A stretch of DNA of 64,000 bases from positions 1 through 64,000 of the forward strand of contig NZ_JOHO01000003.1 of assembly GCF_000719705.1 (NCBI RefSeq). Direction: 5' to 3'. Below, one piece after another: positions 7,636 to 16,101 of this stretch. The notes beneath the pieces were generated by a model. It was given only the letters and a program-made list of their open reading frames with translations, ran no database searches and was not told where the DNA came from. The stretch is from Streptomyces sp. NRRL S-350. GTDB taxonomy: Bacteria; Actinomycetota; Actinomycetes; Streptomycetales; Streptomycetaceae. The translations under genes and the position numbers were made by a program. Numbering within the stretch: the first letter of the stretch is position 1; every line of letters starts with the position of its first letter.

Positions 7636-8907
7636 ATGGCCTTGCAGACCGAACGGATCCCGGCCCCCCGAAGGCGGCTGGGAGACCGTCTCGCCGTGTT
7701 GGGCGAGCGCGAATTCAGGTGGTTCTTCCTCGGGTACACGACCTCGCTCATCGGCTCCTCGATGGCGCCGGTGGCGGTGGCCTTCGCCGTGCTCGACGGC
7801 GGCGGCAGCGGCACCGACCTGGGGTGGGTGATGGCGGCCCGGATCCTCCCCGTGGTGCTGGTGCTGCTGGCCGGCGGGGTGATCACCGACCGGTTCGGCA
7901 GCCGCCGGTCGATGCTCGGCTCGGACGTCCTGCGCGGCCTGGTCCAGGCGCTGTTCGCCGCGCTGTTGGCGGTCGGGCACGCGCCGGTGTGGGCGATGAC
8001 CGCCCTGGTGGCGGCCTGGGGGGTCGGCGAGGGGCTGTTCATGCCGGCCTTCGGTGCGATCGTGCCCGACCTGGTGCGCCGCAAGGAGCTGGCGGCGGAC
8101 GCCAACACCCTGCTGGGGCTGTCCCGTTCGGTGTCGACCGTGGTCGGCCCCGCCGCGGCCGGCCTGGTGACCGCTACCTGGGGGCCGGCCGTGGTGCTGC
8201 TGGCCGACGCGGTGACGTACGGAATCGGCGTGATCGCGCTGGCCGGGCTGCGGCTGCCGCGGCGGGCGGCGGTGGCGGCCGGCGGCGGGTCGATGGTCCG
8301 GGAACTGCGGGCCGGCTGGTCGGAGTTCGCCTCCCGCCCGTGGCTGTGGATCACCACCGCGCAGATGGGCCTGTTCAACCTGCTGGTCTGGGCCCCTTTC
8401 CTGGTGCTCGGCCCGCTCACCGCGCAGCGGGACCTCGGCGGAGCCCGAGCCTGGGGCCTGGTGATGGGTGTGTACGGCGCGGGCGCGGTGCTGGGCGGTC
8501 TGCTGATGCTCGGCCGTCTGCCCGCCCGCCCCCTCGCGGTGGCGTCCGTGGCGGCGTTGGGGTGGGCGTTGCCCTCCGGGGCGCTCGCGGCGGGCGCGGC
8601 GCTGCCCTGGGTGGCTGCCGGCGCGCTGGTGGCCGGGGGCGGCTCGGCGGTCTGCGGGACGCTGTACAGCACGACGACGCAGAAGTGGGTGCCGGCGGAA
8701 CTGCTCGGCCGGCTGACCGCCTTCGGCGTGTTCGGTTCCTTCGCCCTCGGCCCGCTCGGCCTGGCCGTGGCCGGTCCGCTGGCCGGCCGGTGGGGCGCGG
8801 ACACCGTGCTGCTCCTCGGGGCTGTCTGGCAACTCGCCGCCGGGGCCGTAGTGTTGGCCGTACCGGCGGTGCGGCAGCGCCGCTGGGAGGAAGGCCCGGA
8901 CAGCTGA
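7636..8907 (+). CDS. MFS exporter, 12-helix
   Basis: About 423 residues with alternating hydrophobic segments consistent with 12 membrane helices. The family loop motif GGVITDRFGSRRSM lies between helices 2 and 3, and SRSVSTVVGPAAAGL is typical of the MFS_3 (transmembrane secretion effector / EntS-like) group. Probably a small-molecule or drug effluxer; substrate unknown. No clear ribosome site precedes either the ATG at 7636 or the in-frame TTG at 7627. It stands alone; an AT-rich promoter region with repeated boxes lies upstream. Confidence 0.85.
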   Translation: MALQTERIPAPRRRLGDRLAVLGEREFRWFFLGYTTSLIGSSMAPVAVAFAVLDGGGSGTDLGWVMAARILPVVLVLLAGGVITDRFGSRRSMLGSDVLRGLVQALFAALLAVGHAPVWAMTALVAAWGVGEGLFMPAFGAIVPDLVRRKELAADANTLLGLSRSVSTVVGPAAAGLVTATWGPAVVLLADAVTYGIGVIALAGLRLPRRAAVAAGGGSMVRELRAGWSEFASRPWLWITTAQMGLFNLLVWAPFLVLGPLTAQRDLGGARAWGLVMGVYGAGAVLGGLLMLGRLPARPLAVASVAALGWALPSGALAAGAALPWVAAGALVAGGGSAVCGTLYSTTTQKWVPAELLGRLTAFGVFGSFALGPLGLAVAGPLAGRWGADTVLLLGAVWQLAAGAVVLAVPAVRQRRWEEGPDS

Positions 8908-9090
8908 CCAACCCCTCGGACGGCTTCGGGGCGCACCCCCGGCCCCCGGTGCGGCCCACCGCGCACCGCACCCGGCCGGCCCCGGAGCGCAACCGGCTGC
9001 CCCACCCGCGCACGCACGCCTCCGCGGCGGGCGGGGCGGCCGACCCGGTCGTACCGTGGAGGGTGCGGGGGTGACGGAGGAGGTCGACCA

Positions 9091-9324
9091 ATGCCCGGTT
9101 CGCTCACCATCAGCCACCACGAATCCGCGGTCACCCTGGACCACGCGGACGCCGAGCGGCTCGCCACGGTCCTGGCCGAGCTGGCGTACCTGCTGGAGAT
9201 CCCGGGCCCGAACCGGATCAACGACGCGCAGCTCTCGCTGCTCTGCGAGGGCCGGTCCCCGGACCGCGCCGAACTGGCGCACTGGTCCCAGGCGCTCTCC
9301 ACCCAGCTGAAGGGGCGGCTCTGA
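9091..9324 (+). CDS. Small conserved-looking hypothetical protein (77 aa)
   Basis: ATG preceded by a strong acggaggagg ribosome site. The 77-residue product is soluble, with an amphipathic helix (HADAERLATVLAELAYLLE) and an acidic middle. No Cys, no signal peptide, no recognised domain. A TACCGT -10-like element about 35 bp upstream fits an independent promoter. Function unknown. Confidence 0.75.
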   Translation: MPGSLTISHHESAVTLDHADAERLATVLAELAYLLEIPGPNRINDAQLSLLCEGRSPDRAELAHWSQALSTQLKGRL

Positions 9325-9512
9325 CCGGAGTCGCCCGGTCCCGGGGCACGGACCGCCCCGGGGTCCCCGACCGCCGCCCCGGCCGCCCCGGCCGCCCCGA
9401 GGTCTCCGGCCGTCCCGCCGACCGCCCGCCGTACGATGACGGGCGGGGCGGGGACGCCCTCCGGGTGCCGGGGTGGCCGGCGGCCGGTCCGGCGGAGGGT
9501 GGGGGCCCGAGC

Positions 9513-10058
9513 GTGCCGCAGTCCTGGTCGATGTCCTGGCTGACCGTGCCGACGCCGCTGCCCAGCGGCCCGATGCACATCGCGGTGACGCCGCTCGGCG
9601 TGGCGGCGGCCGGCTACGGCGGGCCCGACGGCGAGGCGCCGCCCTGCACCGACGAGTCGAAGGCCGCCGCCGTCACCGAGCGGATCGGCGCCTACCTGGC
9701 GGGCCGCACCCGCGAGTTGGGCCTGCCGATCGACTGGAGCCTGAGCTCCGGCCCGCACCGGGCCGTCCTGCAGACGCTCTGGCGCGAGGTGCCGTACGGC
9801 CGGACCATCACCTACGGCGAACTGGCCGCCCGAAGCGGCGTGTTCGAGGACGTTGCGGAGCCCGGCCTGGCCGCCCGGACGGTGGGGCAGATGATGGCCG
9901 CCAACCCCGTCGCCCTGCTGGTGCCCTGCCACCGGGTGGTGGCGGCGGACGGGCTCGGCGGCTTCGGCGGCGGCCGGGTCGGCATCGAGGTGAAGCGTTG
10001 GCTGCTCACCCTGGAGGGTGTGCTGGAGCCGACGCTCGACTGGGACGGGCCGCTGTGA
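9513..10058 (+). CDS. ogt: Methylated-DNA-protein cysteine methyltransferase
   Basis: Transfers alkyl groups from O6-alkylguanine in DNA to its own cysteine in a single-turnover repair reaction. The acceptor motif PCHRVV is intact. Before it are the helix-turn-helix region with the Arg finger (REVPYGRTITYGELAARSG) and VGQMMAANP; GGFGGG follows. The 181-residue length from the GTG at 9513 (ribosome site ggagggtggggg) is normal for a stand-alone Ogt. In-frame starts at 9465 (GTG) and 9531 (ATG) are possible. FEDVAEPGLAARTV is slightly longer than usual before the Asn hinge. Confidence 0.92.
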   Translation: MPQSWSMSWLTVPTPLPSGPMHIAVTPLGVAAAGYGGPDGEAPPCTDESKAAAVTERIGAYLAGRTRELGLPIDWSLSSGPHRAVLQTLWREVPYGRTITYGELAARSGVFEDVAEPGLAARTVGQMMAANPVALLVPCHRVVAADGLGGFGGGRVGIEVKRWLLTLEGVLEPTLDWDGPL

Positions 10059-10221
10059 GGGCGGTTCTCCGTCCTTCCGCCGGTCCCGCCCCGTCCGCCC
10101 GTCCGTCCGCCCGTCCACCCGTCTCCCCGTCCACCCTTCTGCCCGTCCGCCCGATCATCCTTCGCCCGGCCCCGGCCGGACTGCCGATGGTGTTGGATGG
10201 GGCGGGGGAATTCCGGAACGT

Positions 10222-10313
10222 CCCGGTGTTTTCGAATGAATAGTCGAACGGATATCGATCAGACGAACTAGTCGTACTATTTGTTCGGTTGTTTAGAACC
10301 ACTCGTACGAGTG
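10222..10313 (+). promoter_or_regulatory. AT-rich promoter region of eshA with 14-bp palindrome
   Basis: The sequence upstream of the encapsulin gene drops sharply in GC. It contains the perfect palindrome cactcgtacgagtg (10300-10313), about 100 bp before the ATG, and a second imperfect dyad acga-actag-tcgt (10263-10275). An operator for a dimeric regulator is likely. From 10060 to 10200 there are only short pyrimidine-rich cccgtccg repeats. Confidence 0.55.
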
Positions 10314-10410
10314 ATTGCGGGTCGCCCCCGAACGGGCCCACCATGAAGCTGCAGCACGACTGCGCAAGATGACGCTTCATCGGGCACCGGGTATGCGAAG
10401 GGCTCCCCTC

Positions 10411-11829
10411 ATGTCGACCGAAACCAATGCCGGTATTCCAGTGCCTGGTGCGCAGTCGGAGATCCGGCAGCAGCAGAGTCTGAGCACGGCGGGCGCGCGG
10501 AACCTCGCCACGACCACCAAGTCCGCGCCGCAGATGCAGGGCATCAGCCCGCGTTGGCTGCTCAGGAAGCTGCCGTGGGTGCAGGTCTCCGGCGGCACCT
10601 ACCGGGTCAACCGCCGTCTGCGCTACTCGGTCGGCCGCGGCCGGGTGAGTTTCGTCAAGACGGGCAGCGAGGTGCGGGTGGTCCCGCCGACGCTCGTCGA
10701 GGTGCCGGTGCTGCGCGGCTTCCAGGACGAGGCCGTCCTGGCGGAGCTGGCCTCCCGCTTCGTGCAGCGGGACTTCGCCGCCGGGGACGTCCTGGTCGAG
10801 GCCGGCGCGCCGATCGGCGAGGTCTTCCTGATCGCGCACGGCAAGCTCGACCGCCTGGGCACCGGCAAGTACGGCGAGGAGGCGGTGGTCGGCACGCTGG
10901 CCGACGGCGACCACCTCGGCGACGAGGCGCTCCCGCAGGACGACGGCACCTGGCCCTACACCGTCCGCGCGGCGACGTCCGGCACCGTCATGGCGCTGTC
11001 CCGGCCCGCCTTCCAGGAGCTGCACGACCGTTCCGAGGCGCTGCAGCTGCAGGTCATCGAGTACCTGAACGGCTTCCAGCAGGCGCAGAACAAGTACGGC
11101 GAGGCGGCGATCGACCTCTCCGCCGGCCACGTGGGCGAGTACGAGCTGCCCGGCGCCTTCGTGGACTACGAGCTCAAGCCCCGCGAGTACGAGCTGAGCG
11201 TGGCGCAGACCATCCTCAAGGTGCACTCCCGCGTCGCCGACCTCTACAACCAGCCGATGAACCAGACCGAGCACCAGCTCCGGCTGACCATCGAGGCGCT
11301 GCGCGAGCGCCAGGAGCACGAGCTCGTCAACAACCCCGAGTTCGGCCTGCTCAGCAACGCCGCGTACGACCAGCGGATCCAGACCCACTCCGGCCCGCCC
11401 ACCCCGGACGACATGGACGAACTGCTCAGCCGCCGTCGCGGCACCAAGCTGTTCCTGGCCCACCCCAAGGCCATCGCGGCGTTCGGCCGGGAGCTCAACA
11501 AGCGCGGCATCTACCCGGGCACGGTCGAGGTCGAGGGCAAGCAGATCATGGCCTGGCGCGGGGTGCCGGTCTTCCCGTGCAACAAGATCCCGGTCGTCGG
11601 TGACACCAGCTCGATCATCGGGATGCGAATCGGCGAGGACAACCAGGGTGTCATCGGCCTGCACCAGACCGGAATTCCGGACGAATACCAGCCGAGCCTT
11701 TCGGTGCGGTTCATGGGAATCGACGACAAGGCCATCATTTCCTACCTGGTGAGCGCCTACTACTCCGCCGCCATCCTGGTGCCGGACGCGGTCGGCGTGC
11801 TGGAGAACGTGGACATCGCGCACCGCTGA
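10411..11829 (+). CDS. eshA: Family 2B encapsulin shell protein (EshA type)
   Basis: A 472-residue shell protomer of a protein nanocompartment. N-terminal arm (1-90); cyclic-nucleotide-binding-like domain (about 95-205) with GDEAL and VRAAT in place of a canonical phosphate cassette; then an HK97-type shell fold (about 210-472), including [16 protein letters not shown] and the C-terminal [19 protein letters not shown]. The cNMP domain combined with the HK97 fold defines family 2B; EshA of Streptomyces griseus, about 470 residues, is the type member and affects antibiotic production and development. Start ATG at 10411 follows aaggg. The next gene is a polyprenyl synthase, a recognised class of family 2B cargo. 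Ligand binding by the cNMP domain cannot be judged from sequence. Confidence 0.95.
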   Translation: MSTETNAGIPVPGAQSEIRQQQSLSTAGARNLATTTKSAPQMQGISPRWLLRKLPWVQVSGGTYRVNRRLRYSVGRGRVSFVKTGSEVRVVPPTLVEVPVLRGFQDEAVLAELASRFVQRDFAAGDVLVEAGAPIGEVFLIAHGKLDRLGTGKYGEEAVVGTLADGDHLGDEALPQDDGTWPYTVRAATSGTVMALSRPAFQELHDRSEALQLQVIEYLNGFQQAQNKYGEAAIDLSAGHVGEYELPGAFVDYELKPREYELSVAQTILKVHSRVADLYNQPMNQTEHQLRLTIEALRERQEHELVNNPEFGLLSNAAYDQRIQTHSGPPTPDDMDELLSRRRGTKLFLAHPKAIAAFGRELNKRGIYPGTVEVEGKQIMAWRGVPVFPCNKIPVVGDTSSIIGMRIGEDNQGVIGLHQTGIPDEYQPSLSVRFMGIDDKAIISYLVSAYYSAAILVPDAVGVLENVDIAHR

Positions 11830-12058
11830 CGGCACACCGGGGCCGCCGGATCCGTGCCGCCCGACCGGGGCGCCGACCGACATCCGGCCGGCACCCGGCC
11901 GCGCGGCGCGTACGGGCGGGCTCCGCCGCGCACGGGCATGCCCCGACTCCTACGGGCGTGCCCGGCGCCCGCCTCCGGCCATCGCCCGACACCAGAGCGC
12001 AACACCGGCCCGTCCGTGCCGGGCCATCCATGACAGGTGCCACAGGGGGGAGAGACCC

Positions 12059-13108
12059 ATGACGACTCAGGCGTTGGAACGGGACCACAAGGAGGGGCAC
12101 GAGGCGGCGGACATCCTCGCCCGCGCCCGCGCGCTGGTCGACCCGGTCATGCGGGCCGCCGTCGACTCGCTGCCCGGCACGATGCGCAGGGTCGCCGGCT
12201 ACCACTTCGGCTGGTGGGAGGCGGACGGCACCGCGGCCACCGCGCCCGCCGGCAAGGCGATCCGGCCGGCCATGGTCCTCGCCGCCACCCAGGCCCTGGG
12301 CGGCACGCCGGGCCAGGCCGCAGCCGCGGCCGCCGCCGTCGAACTGGTGCACAACTTCACCCTGCTTCACGACGATGTCATCGACCGGGACGACACCCGC
12401 CGCCACCGCCCCACCGCCTGGCGGGTGTTCGGCACCACCGAGGCCATCCTGGCCGGAGACGCCATGCACTCTCTGGCGCTGCGCCTGCTCGCCGAGGACG
12501 CCCACCCGGCCGCGCAGGGCTCGATCCGGCGGCTCGCCGACTGCGTGGTCGAGCTGTGCGAGGGCCAGCAGATCGACTGCGCCTTCGAGCAGCGCAACGA
12601 CGTCTCGCTCCCCGAGTGCCTGGCGATGGCGGAGGCCAAGACCGGGGCCCTGCTCGGCGCCGCCTGCGCGATCGGCGCCCTGTACGGGGGCGCGTCCGAG
12701 GACGCGGCGCAGGCGATGGACGGGTTCGGCCGGGAGATCGGCCTGGCGTTCCAGTTGATCGACGACCTGATCGGCATCTGGGGTGATCCCGCGGTCACCG
12801 GCAAGCCGGTCGGCGCGGACCTGGTCGCCCGGAAGAAGTCGCTGCCGGTGGTCGCGGCGCTCGGCTCCGGCACGGTCGACGGCAAGCGGTTGTCCGAGCT
12901 GTACGCCATCGAACGCCCGCTGACCCCGGAGGAGTTGGCCCAGTGCGCGGCCGCCGTCGACGGGGCCGGGGGGCGCGGCTGGGCGCAGGGCCAGTCCTGC
13001 GAGCGGATGGCCGCGGCGATGGCGCAACTGGCCGCCGCTGTCCCGGAGCCGGCCGCGGCCGACGAGCTGCTGGCCCTCGCCGAACTGGTGACCCGCCGCA
13101 CGCACTGA
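12059..13108 (+). CDS. Polyprenyl diphosphate synthase, likely encapsulin cargo
   Basis: Trans-isoprenyl diphosphate synthase fold, 349 residues. First Asp-rich motif DDVIDRDD (105-112), second DDLIGIWGD (235-243), and KAIRP (66-70) for diphosphate binding. Condenses IPP with an allylic diphosphate; chain length is not predictable by eye. It lies 229 bp behind eshA on the same strand with a strong gggggga ribosome site, and a terminator follows, consistent with one shell-cargo unit. Polyprenyl transferases are a known cargo class of family 2B encapsulins, but the N-terminal extension here is short (about 15-20 residues). The 11830-12058 gap holds GC-rich inverted repeats and no gene. Confidence 0.92.
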   Translation: MTTQALERDHKEGHEAADILARARALVDPVMRAAVDSLPGTMRRVAGYHFGWWEADGTAATAPAGKAIRPAMVLAATQALGGTPGQAAAAAAAVELVHNFTLLHDDVIDRDDTRRHRPTAWRVFGTTEAILAGDAMHSLALRLLAEDAHPAAQGSIRRLADCVVELCEGQQIDCAFEQRNDVSLPECLAMAEAKTGALLGAACAIGALYGGASEDAAQAMDGFGREIGLAFQLIDDLIGIWGDPAVTGKPVGADLVARKKSLPVVAALGSGTVDGKRLSELYAIERPLTPEELAQCAAAVDGAGGRGWAQGQSCERMAAAMAQLAAAVPEPAAADELLALAELVTRRTH

Positions 13109-13121
13109 ATGCCGGGGTGAG

Positions 13122-13156
13122 GGAGTGGGAAGTCGGGCCGGCCGACTTCCCACTCC
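13122..13156 (+). terminator. Strong hairpin after the polyprenyl synthase gene
   Basis: Perfect 15-bp stem (ggagtgggaagtcgg and its complement) with a 5-nt loop, 14 bp after the stop. It closes the encapsulin-cargo unit. No T-tract, as is usual in high-GC actinobacteria. Confidence 0.85.
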
Positions 13157-13258
13157 GCCGTGTCCCGGCACCTGCGCGCCGCCCCGCACCGGTTCGCCGC
13201 GCCGCCACCAGCTCCGCCCCAGCTCCGCCACCAGTTCCGCCCCAGCCCAGCCCCCCGC

Positions 13259-14299
13259 TCACCCGAAGGCGGCCAACAGCCGCTGCTCCTTGCCGGGTTC
13301 GATGCCCTGCCGCACCGCCGCCCCCGGCCGCCCCTTGCGTCCGTCGCTGTCGGTGTCCTCGACCGGCCCGCGGGCCTGCAGCCACTCCCAGGTGTCCCGC
13401 GCGGTCTCCTCGAACGGGCGGCAGCGCAGCCCGGCCGCCTCGGCGCGACCGGTGTCGGCCAGCCAGACGCCCGCCAGTTCGGGCAGGTCCGGTGCCCAGA
13501 ACGGGAGTTCGCTCCACGGCTCGACCCGGTCCGGACCCTCGGCGAGCAGCGGTCCGTCCGCGACCCACACCAATTCGGTGTCCGGGGCGCCCGCGACCGC
13601 CCGACAGGTCTCCAACCACTCGCCGAAGCGCAGCCGTCCGGGCGGCGCCGTGGTGACGAACCGGCCCGCCGTCCGGGCCGTCAGCAGGTCGAGGCCGAAG
13701 GCGGCGAAATCCCTGACGTCGATCACCTGCATGGATCGCTGCGGATCCCCCGGGGCGAGCACCCGCCCGCCGCGCGCCATCCGTTCCAGCCACCAGGGCA
13801 GCCGCCCGCCGATCTCGTACGGTCCGATGAGCAGTCCGCTGTTGAGGACCAGTGAGCGCTCGGCGCCGAACCACTCCAGCACCGCCCGCTCGCAGCCGGC
13901 CTTCAGGGCGCTGTCGAACGGTTGGCCGGGCGGGGTGTCGGCCGGGCAGGGGTGCCGCGGGGAGTCCTCGTCGATCACCCGCCCGGGCCAGTCGGCGAAG
14001 GCGTGCACCGAGGAGACGAAGGTGTAGTGGCCGGCCTGCTCGCGTAGCAGTCGCGCGGCGAGGGCGGCCTGGGCCGGCTGCTGGGCGGAGGTGTCGACGA
14101 CGGCGTCCCAGCGGCGGCCGTCGACGAGTCGGGCGAGGTCCTCGGCACTGTCGCGGTCGCCCCGGACGGCCTCGACGCCGGGCAGGTCGGCGGCGCTGCG
14201 GCCGCGGTTGAAGGTGGTCACCTGGTGGCCCCGGGCAAGGGCCTCGGCGGCGTAGGACCGTCCGAGGAAGGACGAGCCTCCGAGCAGAAGGATCTTCAT
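13259..14299 (-). CDS. NAD(P)-dependent epimerase/dehydratase family protein
   Basis: Extended SDR-type Rossmann protein, 346 residues. The dinucleotide motif near the N-terminus is GGSSFLGR, an atypical form of GxxGxxG, followed by FNRG. FVSSVHAF replaces the usual Ser/YxxxK active-site region, so classical epimerase chemistry is uncertain. IDVRDFAAFGLDLL is the substrate-domain signature of this actinobacterial group. ATG at 14299 follows gagaaggtgg. Monocistronic, convergent with the polyprenyl synthase. Substrate unknown. Confidence 0.85.
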   Translation of the reverse strand: MKILLLGGSSFLGRSYAAEALARGHQVTTFNRGRSAADLPGVEAVRGDRDSAEDLARLVDGRRWDAVVDTSAQQPAQAALAARLLREQAGHYTFVSSVHAFADWPGRVIDEDSPRHPCPADTPPGQPFDSALKAGCERAVLEWFGAERSLVLNSGLLIGPYEIGGRLPWWLERMARGGRVLAPGDPQRSMQVIDVRDFAAFGLDLLTARTAGRFVTTAPPGRLRFGEWLETCRAVAGAPDTELVWVADGPLLAEGPDRVEPWSELPFWAPDLPELAGVWLADTGRAEAAGLRCRPFEETARDTWEWLQARGPVEDTDSDGRKGRPGAAVRQGIEPGKEQRLLAAFG

Positions 14300-14454
14300 A
14301 CCGGCCACCTTCTCCCGGCCGTCCCGCTCGTACGCCTTAATTCGCGGTGGGCAGAGGCCGCGGGGCGTCCGATCCGACATGCCGCCCGATCCCGGCCCAC
14401 TTAGCATCCGATCTGTACCGATTCGACCCTATTCGGCAATGGGAGAGCAACAGC

Positions 14455-14703
14455 ATGGTCAACCCGGCACCTGTGGACCCGGTCACCGTCCGCGCGACCG
14501 CCGCCGAAGCCTGGACGCGCGCCCATCCGATCCCGCGCGCGCATCCGATCCCGCGCGCCCACCGCACCCACCGCACCCACCGGGCGCCCCGCACCTGCCA
14601 TGCCCCCGCCGCCCAAGCCCCGGACGGCGCGGACGGCGAGGCCGGTGGCTCCCCGCCCTGCCGCGCCCACCCCCTCCCGACGCCCCACTTCCCATCGCCC
14701 TGA
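14455..14703 (+). CDS. Doubtful small ORF, Pro/Ala/His-rich
   Basis: ATG at 14455 follows gggagagcaacagc, a good ribosome site. The first 20 residues (MVNPAPVDPVTVRATAAEAW) look protein-like, but the rest is HPIPRAHPIPRAHRTHRT repeats and Pro-rich sequence. It may be a short leader or expressed peptide upstream of the DUF1254 gene, or chance. The rest of the 14300-14725 gap holds only a relatively AT-rich promoter-like stretch (14400-14440). Confidence 0.25.
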   Translation: MVNPAPVDPVTVRATAAEAWTRAHPIPRAHPIPRAHRTHRTHRAPRTCHAPAAQAPDGADGEAGGSPPCRAHPLPTPHFPSP

Positions 14704-14725
14704 CCGACCGTACGAAGGACCCGCG

Positions 14726-16060
14726 ATGAACCAGCCCGAGCTGGAGGCCCTGGCCGCCGACGCGTACGTCTACGGCTACCCGCTGGTCGCCGGCCTCACC
14801 ATGGTCGACCGCTTCACCAGGGGCGGCCTGGGCACCCTGCCCGCGGCTCCGTTCAACCACTTCAGCCACGCCACCCGGCTGGCCGGCCCGGCCGACGACT
14901 TCGTCTCGGTCAACAACGACACGGTCTACTCGATCGCCCAGCTCGACCTCTCCGAAGGCCCCCAGGTGCTGCACGTCCCCGACACCGGGGGTTCCTACTA
15001 CGTGTTGCAGTTCATCGACGCCTGGACGGACAACGTCGCCTACCTCGGCCGCCGCGCCACCGGCACCGGTGCGCAGACCTGGCTGATCGTCCCGCCCGGT
15101 TGGCACGGCACCCCGCCGGACCCGGACCGCGTGATCGAGCTCCCCACCACCGTCGGCACCGTGGTCGGCCGTTTCGCCTGCGCCGGCCCGGACGACCTGC
15201 CCCGGGTCCGGGCCCTGCAGTCCGCTCTCACCCTGGAACCGCTGGAGCTGGGCGGCCTGGTCGCCGGGCTCCCGGAACCCGACCAGGACGTCCCCGAGCG
15301 GCTCGCCTTCTTCGAACGCCTGCGGGTGTGGATGCAGGCCTTCCCGCCGGCCACGGCGGACATCGAGTACCAGCGCCGCTTCGCCCCGCTCGGCCTGCTG
15401 GACGACGGTGCCTCGCCGTACCGGGCGGCCGCCCCCGAGTGGACGCTCACCCTGGCCAAAGGCCTCGCCGCCGGACGCGAACGGGTCGAGGACGCCACCC
15501 GCCCGCCCGAAGACCACCCGCCCGGCGAATGGCGCTCCGCGCTCCACCTCTTCGACTACAACACCGACCACCTGGGGCCCGGCACCCTGGACGACCCCGA
15601 GTGGCGCATCCCCGACCGCCGCGCCGCCTACCTCAGCCGCGCCGCCGCCGCGCGGGCCGGCCTCTGGGGCAACCACGCCTACGAGGCCTCGTACGCGATG
15701 ACGTACGACGACTCCGACGGGCGGCCCCTCAACGGCGCCAACAGCTACACGCTGCGCTTCGAACGGCAGCCCCCGGCCGAGGCCTTCTGGTCCGTCACGA
15801 TGTACTCCGTCCCGGACTACTACCTGGTCGAGAACCCGATCGACCGCTACTCGATCGGTGACCGCACCCCCGGCCTGGTGTACGGCGACGACGGCTCCCT
15901 CACCCTGACCCTCCAGCACGACCAGCCCGAGGACCCCACCGCCGCCGCCAACTGGCTCCCGACCCCGCCGGGCGAATTCCGCCCGATCATCCGCCTCTAC
16001 CAGCCGAAGCCCGAGGTCCTCGACGGCACCTACCAAGTCCCCCCGATCCACCGGGCCTGA
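14726..16060 (+). CDS. DUF1254/DUF1214 domain protein
   Basis: A 444-residue protein with the DUF1254 opening (AYVYGYPLVAGLTMVDRF, then VSVNNDTVYSIAQLDLSEGP) and a C-terminal DUF1214 domain (NSYTLRF, PAEAFWSVTMYSVPDYYLVENPIDRYSIG, GEFRPIIRLYQPKPEVLDGTY). The family is common in actinobacteria and proteobacteria, and its biochemical role is not established. No signal peptide, so a cytoplasmic location is likely. ATG at 14726 follows gaaggacc. Both domains are complete. Confidence 0.9.
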   Translation: MNQPELEALAADAYVYGYPLVAGLTMVDRFTRGGLGTLPAAPFNHFSHATRLAGPADDFVSVNNDTVYSIAQLDLSEGPQVLHVPDTGGSYYVLQFIDAWTDNVAYLGRRATGTGAQTWLIVPPGWHGTPPDPDRVIELPTTVGTVVGRFACAGPDDLPRVRALQSALTLEPLELGGLVAGLPEPDQDVPERLAFFERLRVWMQAFPPATADIEYQRRFAPLGLLDDGASPYRAAAPEWTLTLAKGLAAGRERVEDATRPPEDHPPGEWRSALHLFDYNTDHLGPGTLDDPEWRIPDRRAAYLSRAAAARAGLWGNHAYEASYAMTYDDSDGRPLNGANSYTLRFERQPPAEAFWSVTMYSVPDYYLVENPIDRYSIGDRTPGLVYGDDGSLTLTLQHDQPEDPTAAANWLPTPPGEFRPIIRLYQPKPEVLDGTYQVPPIHRA

Positions 16061-16101
16061 CGCCCACGGCACCTGGCCCGCCCTGCCTCGGCGGGCGCCC
16101 G

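Noticed and set aside
14343..14726. Several overlapping ORFs on both strands in the gap before the DUF1254 gene
   Set aside because: Composed of HPIPRAHPIPRA/THRTHR-like repeats from short DNA repeats; only one with a decent ribosome site was kept, at low confidence.
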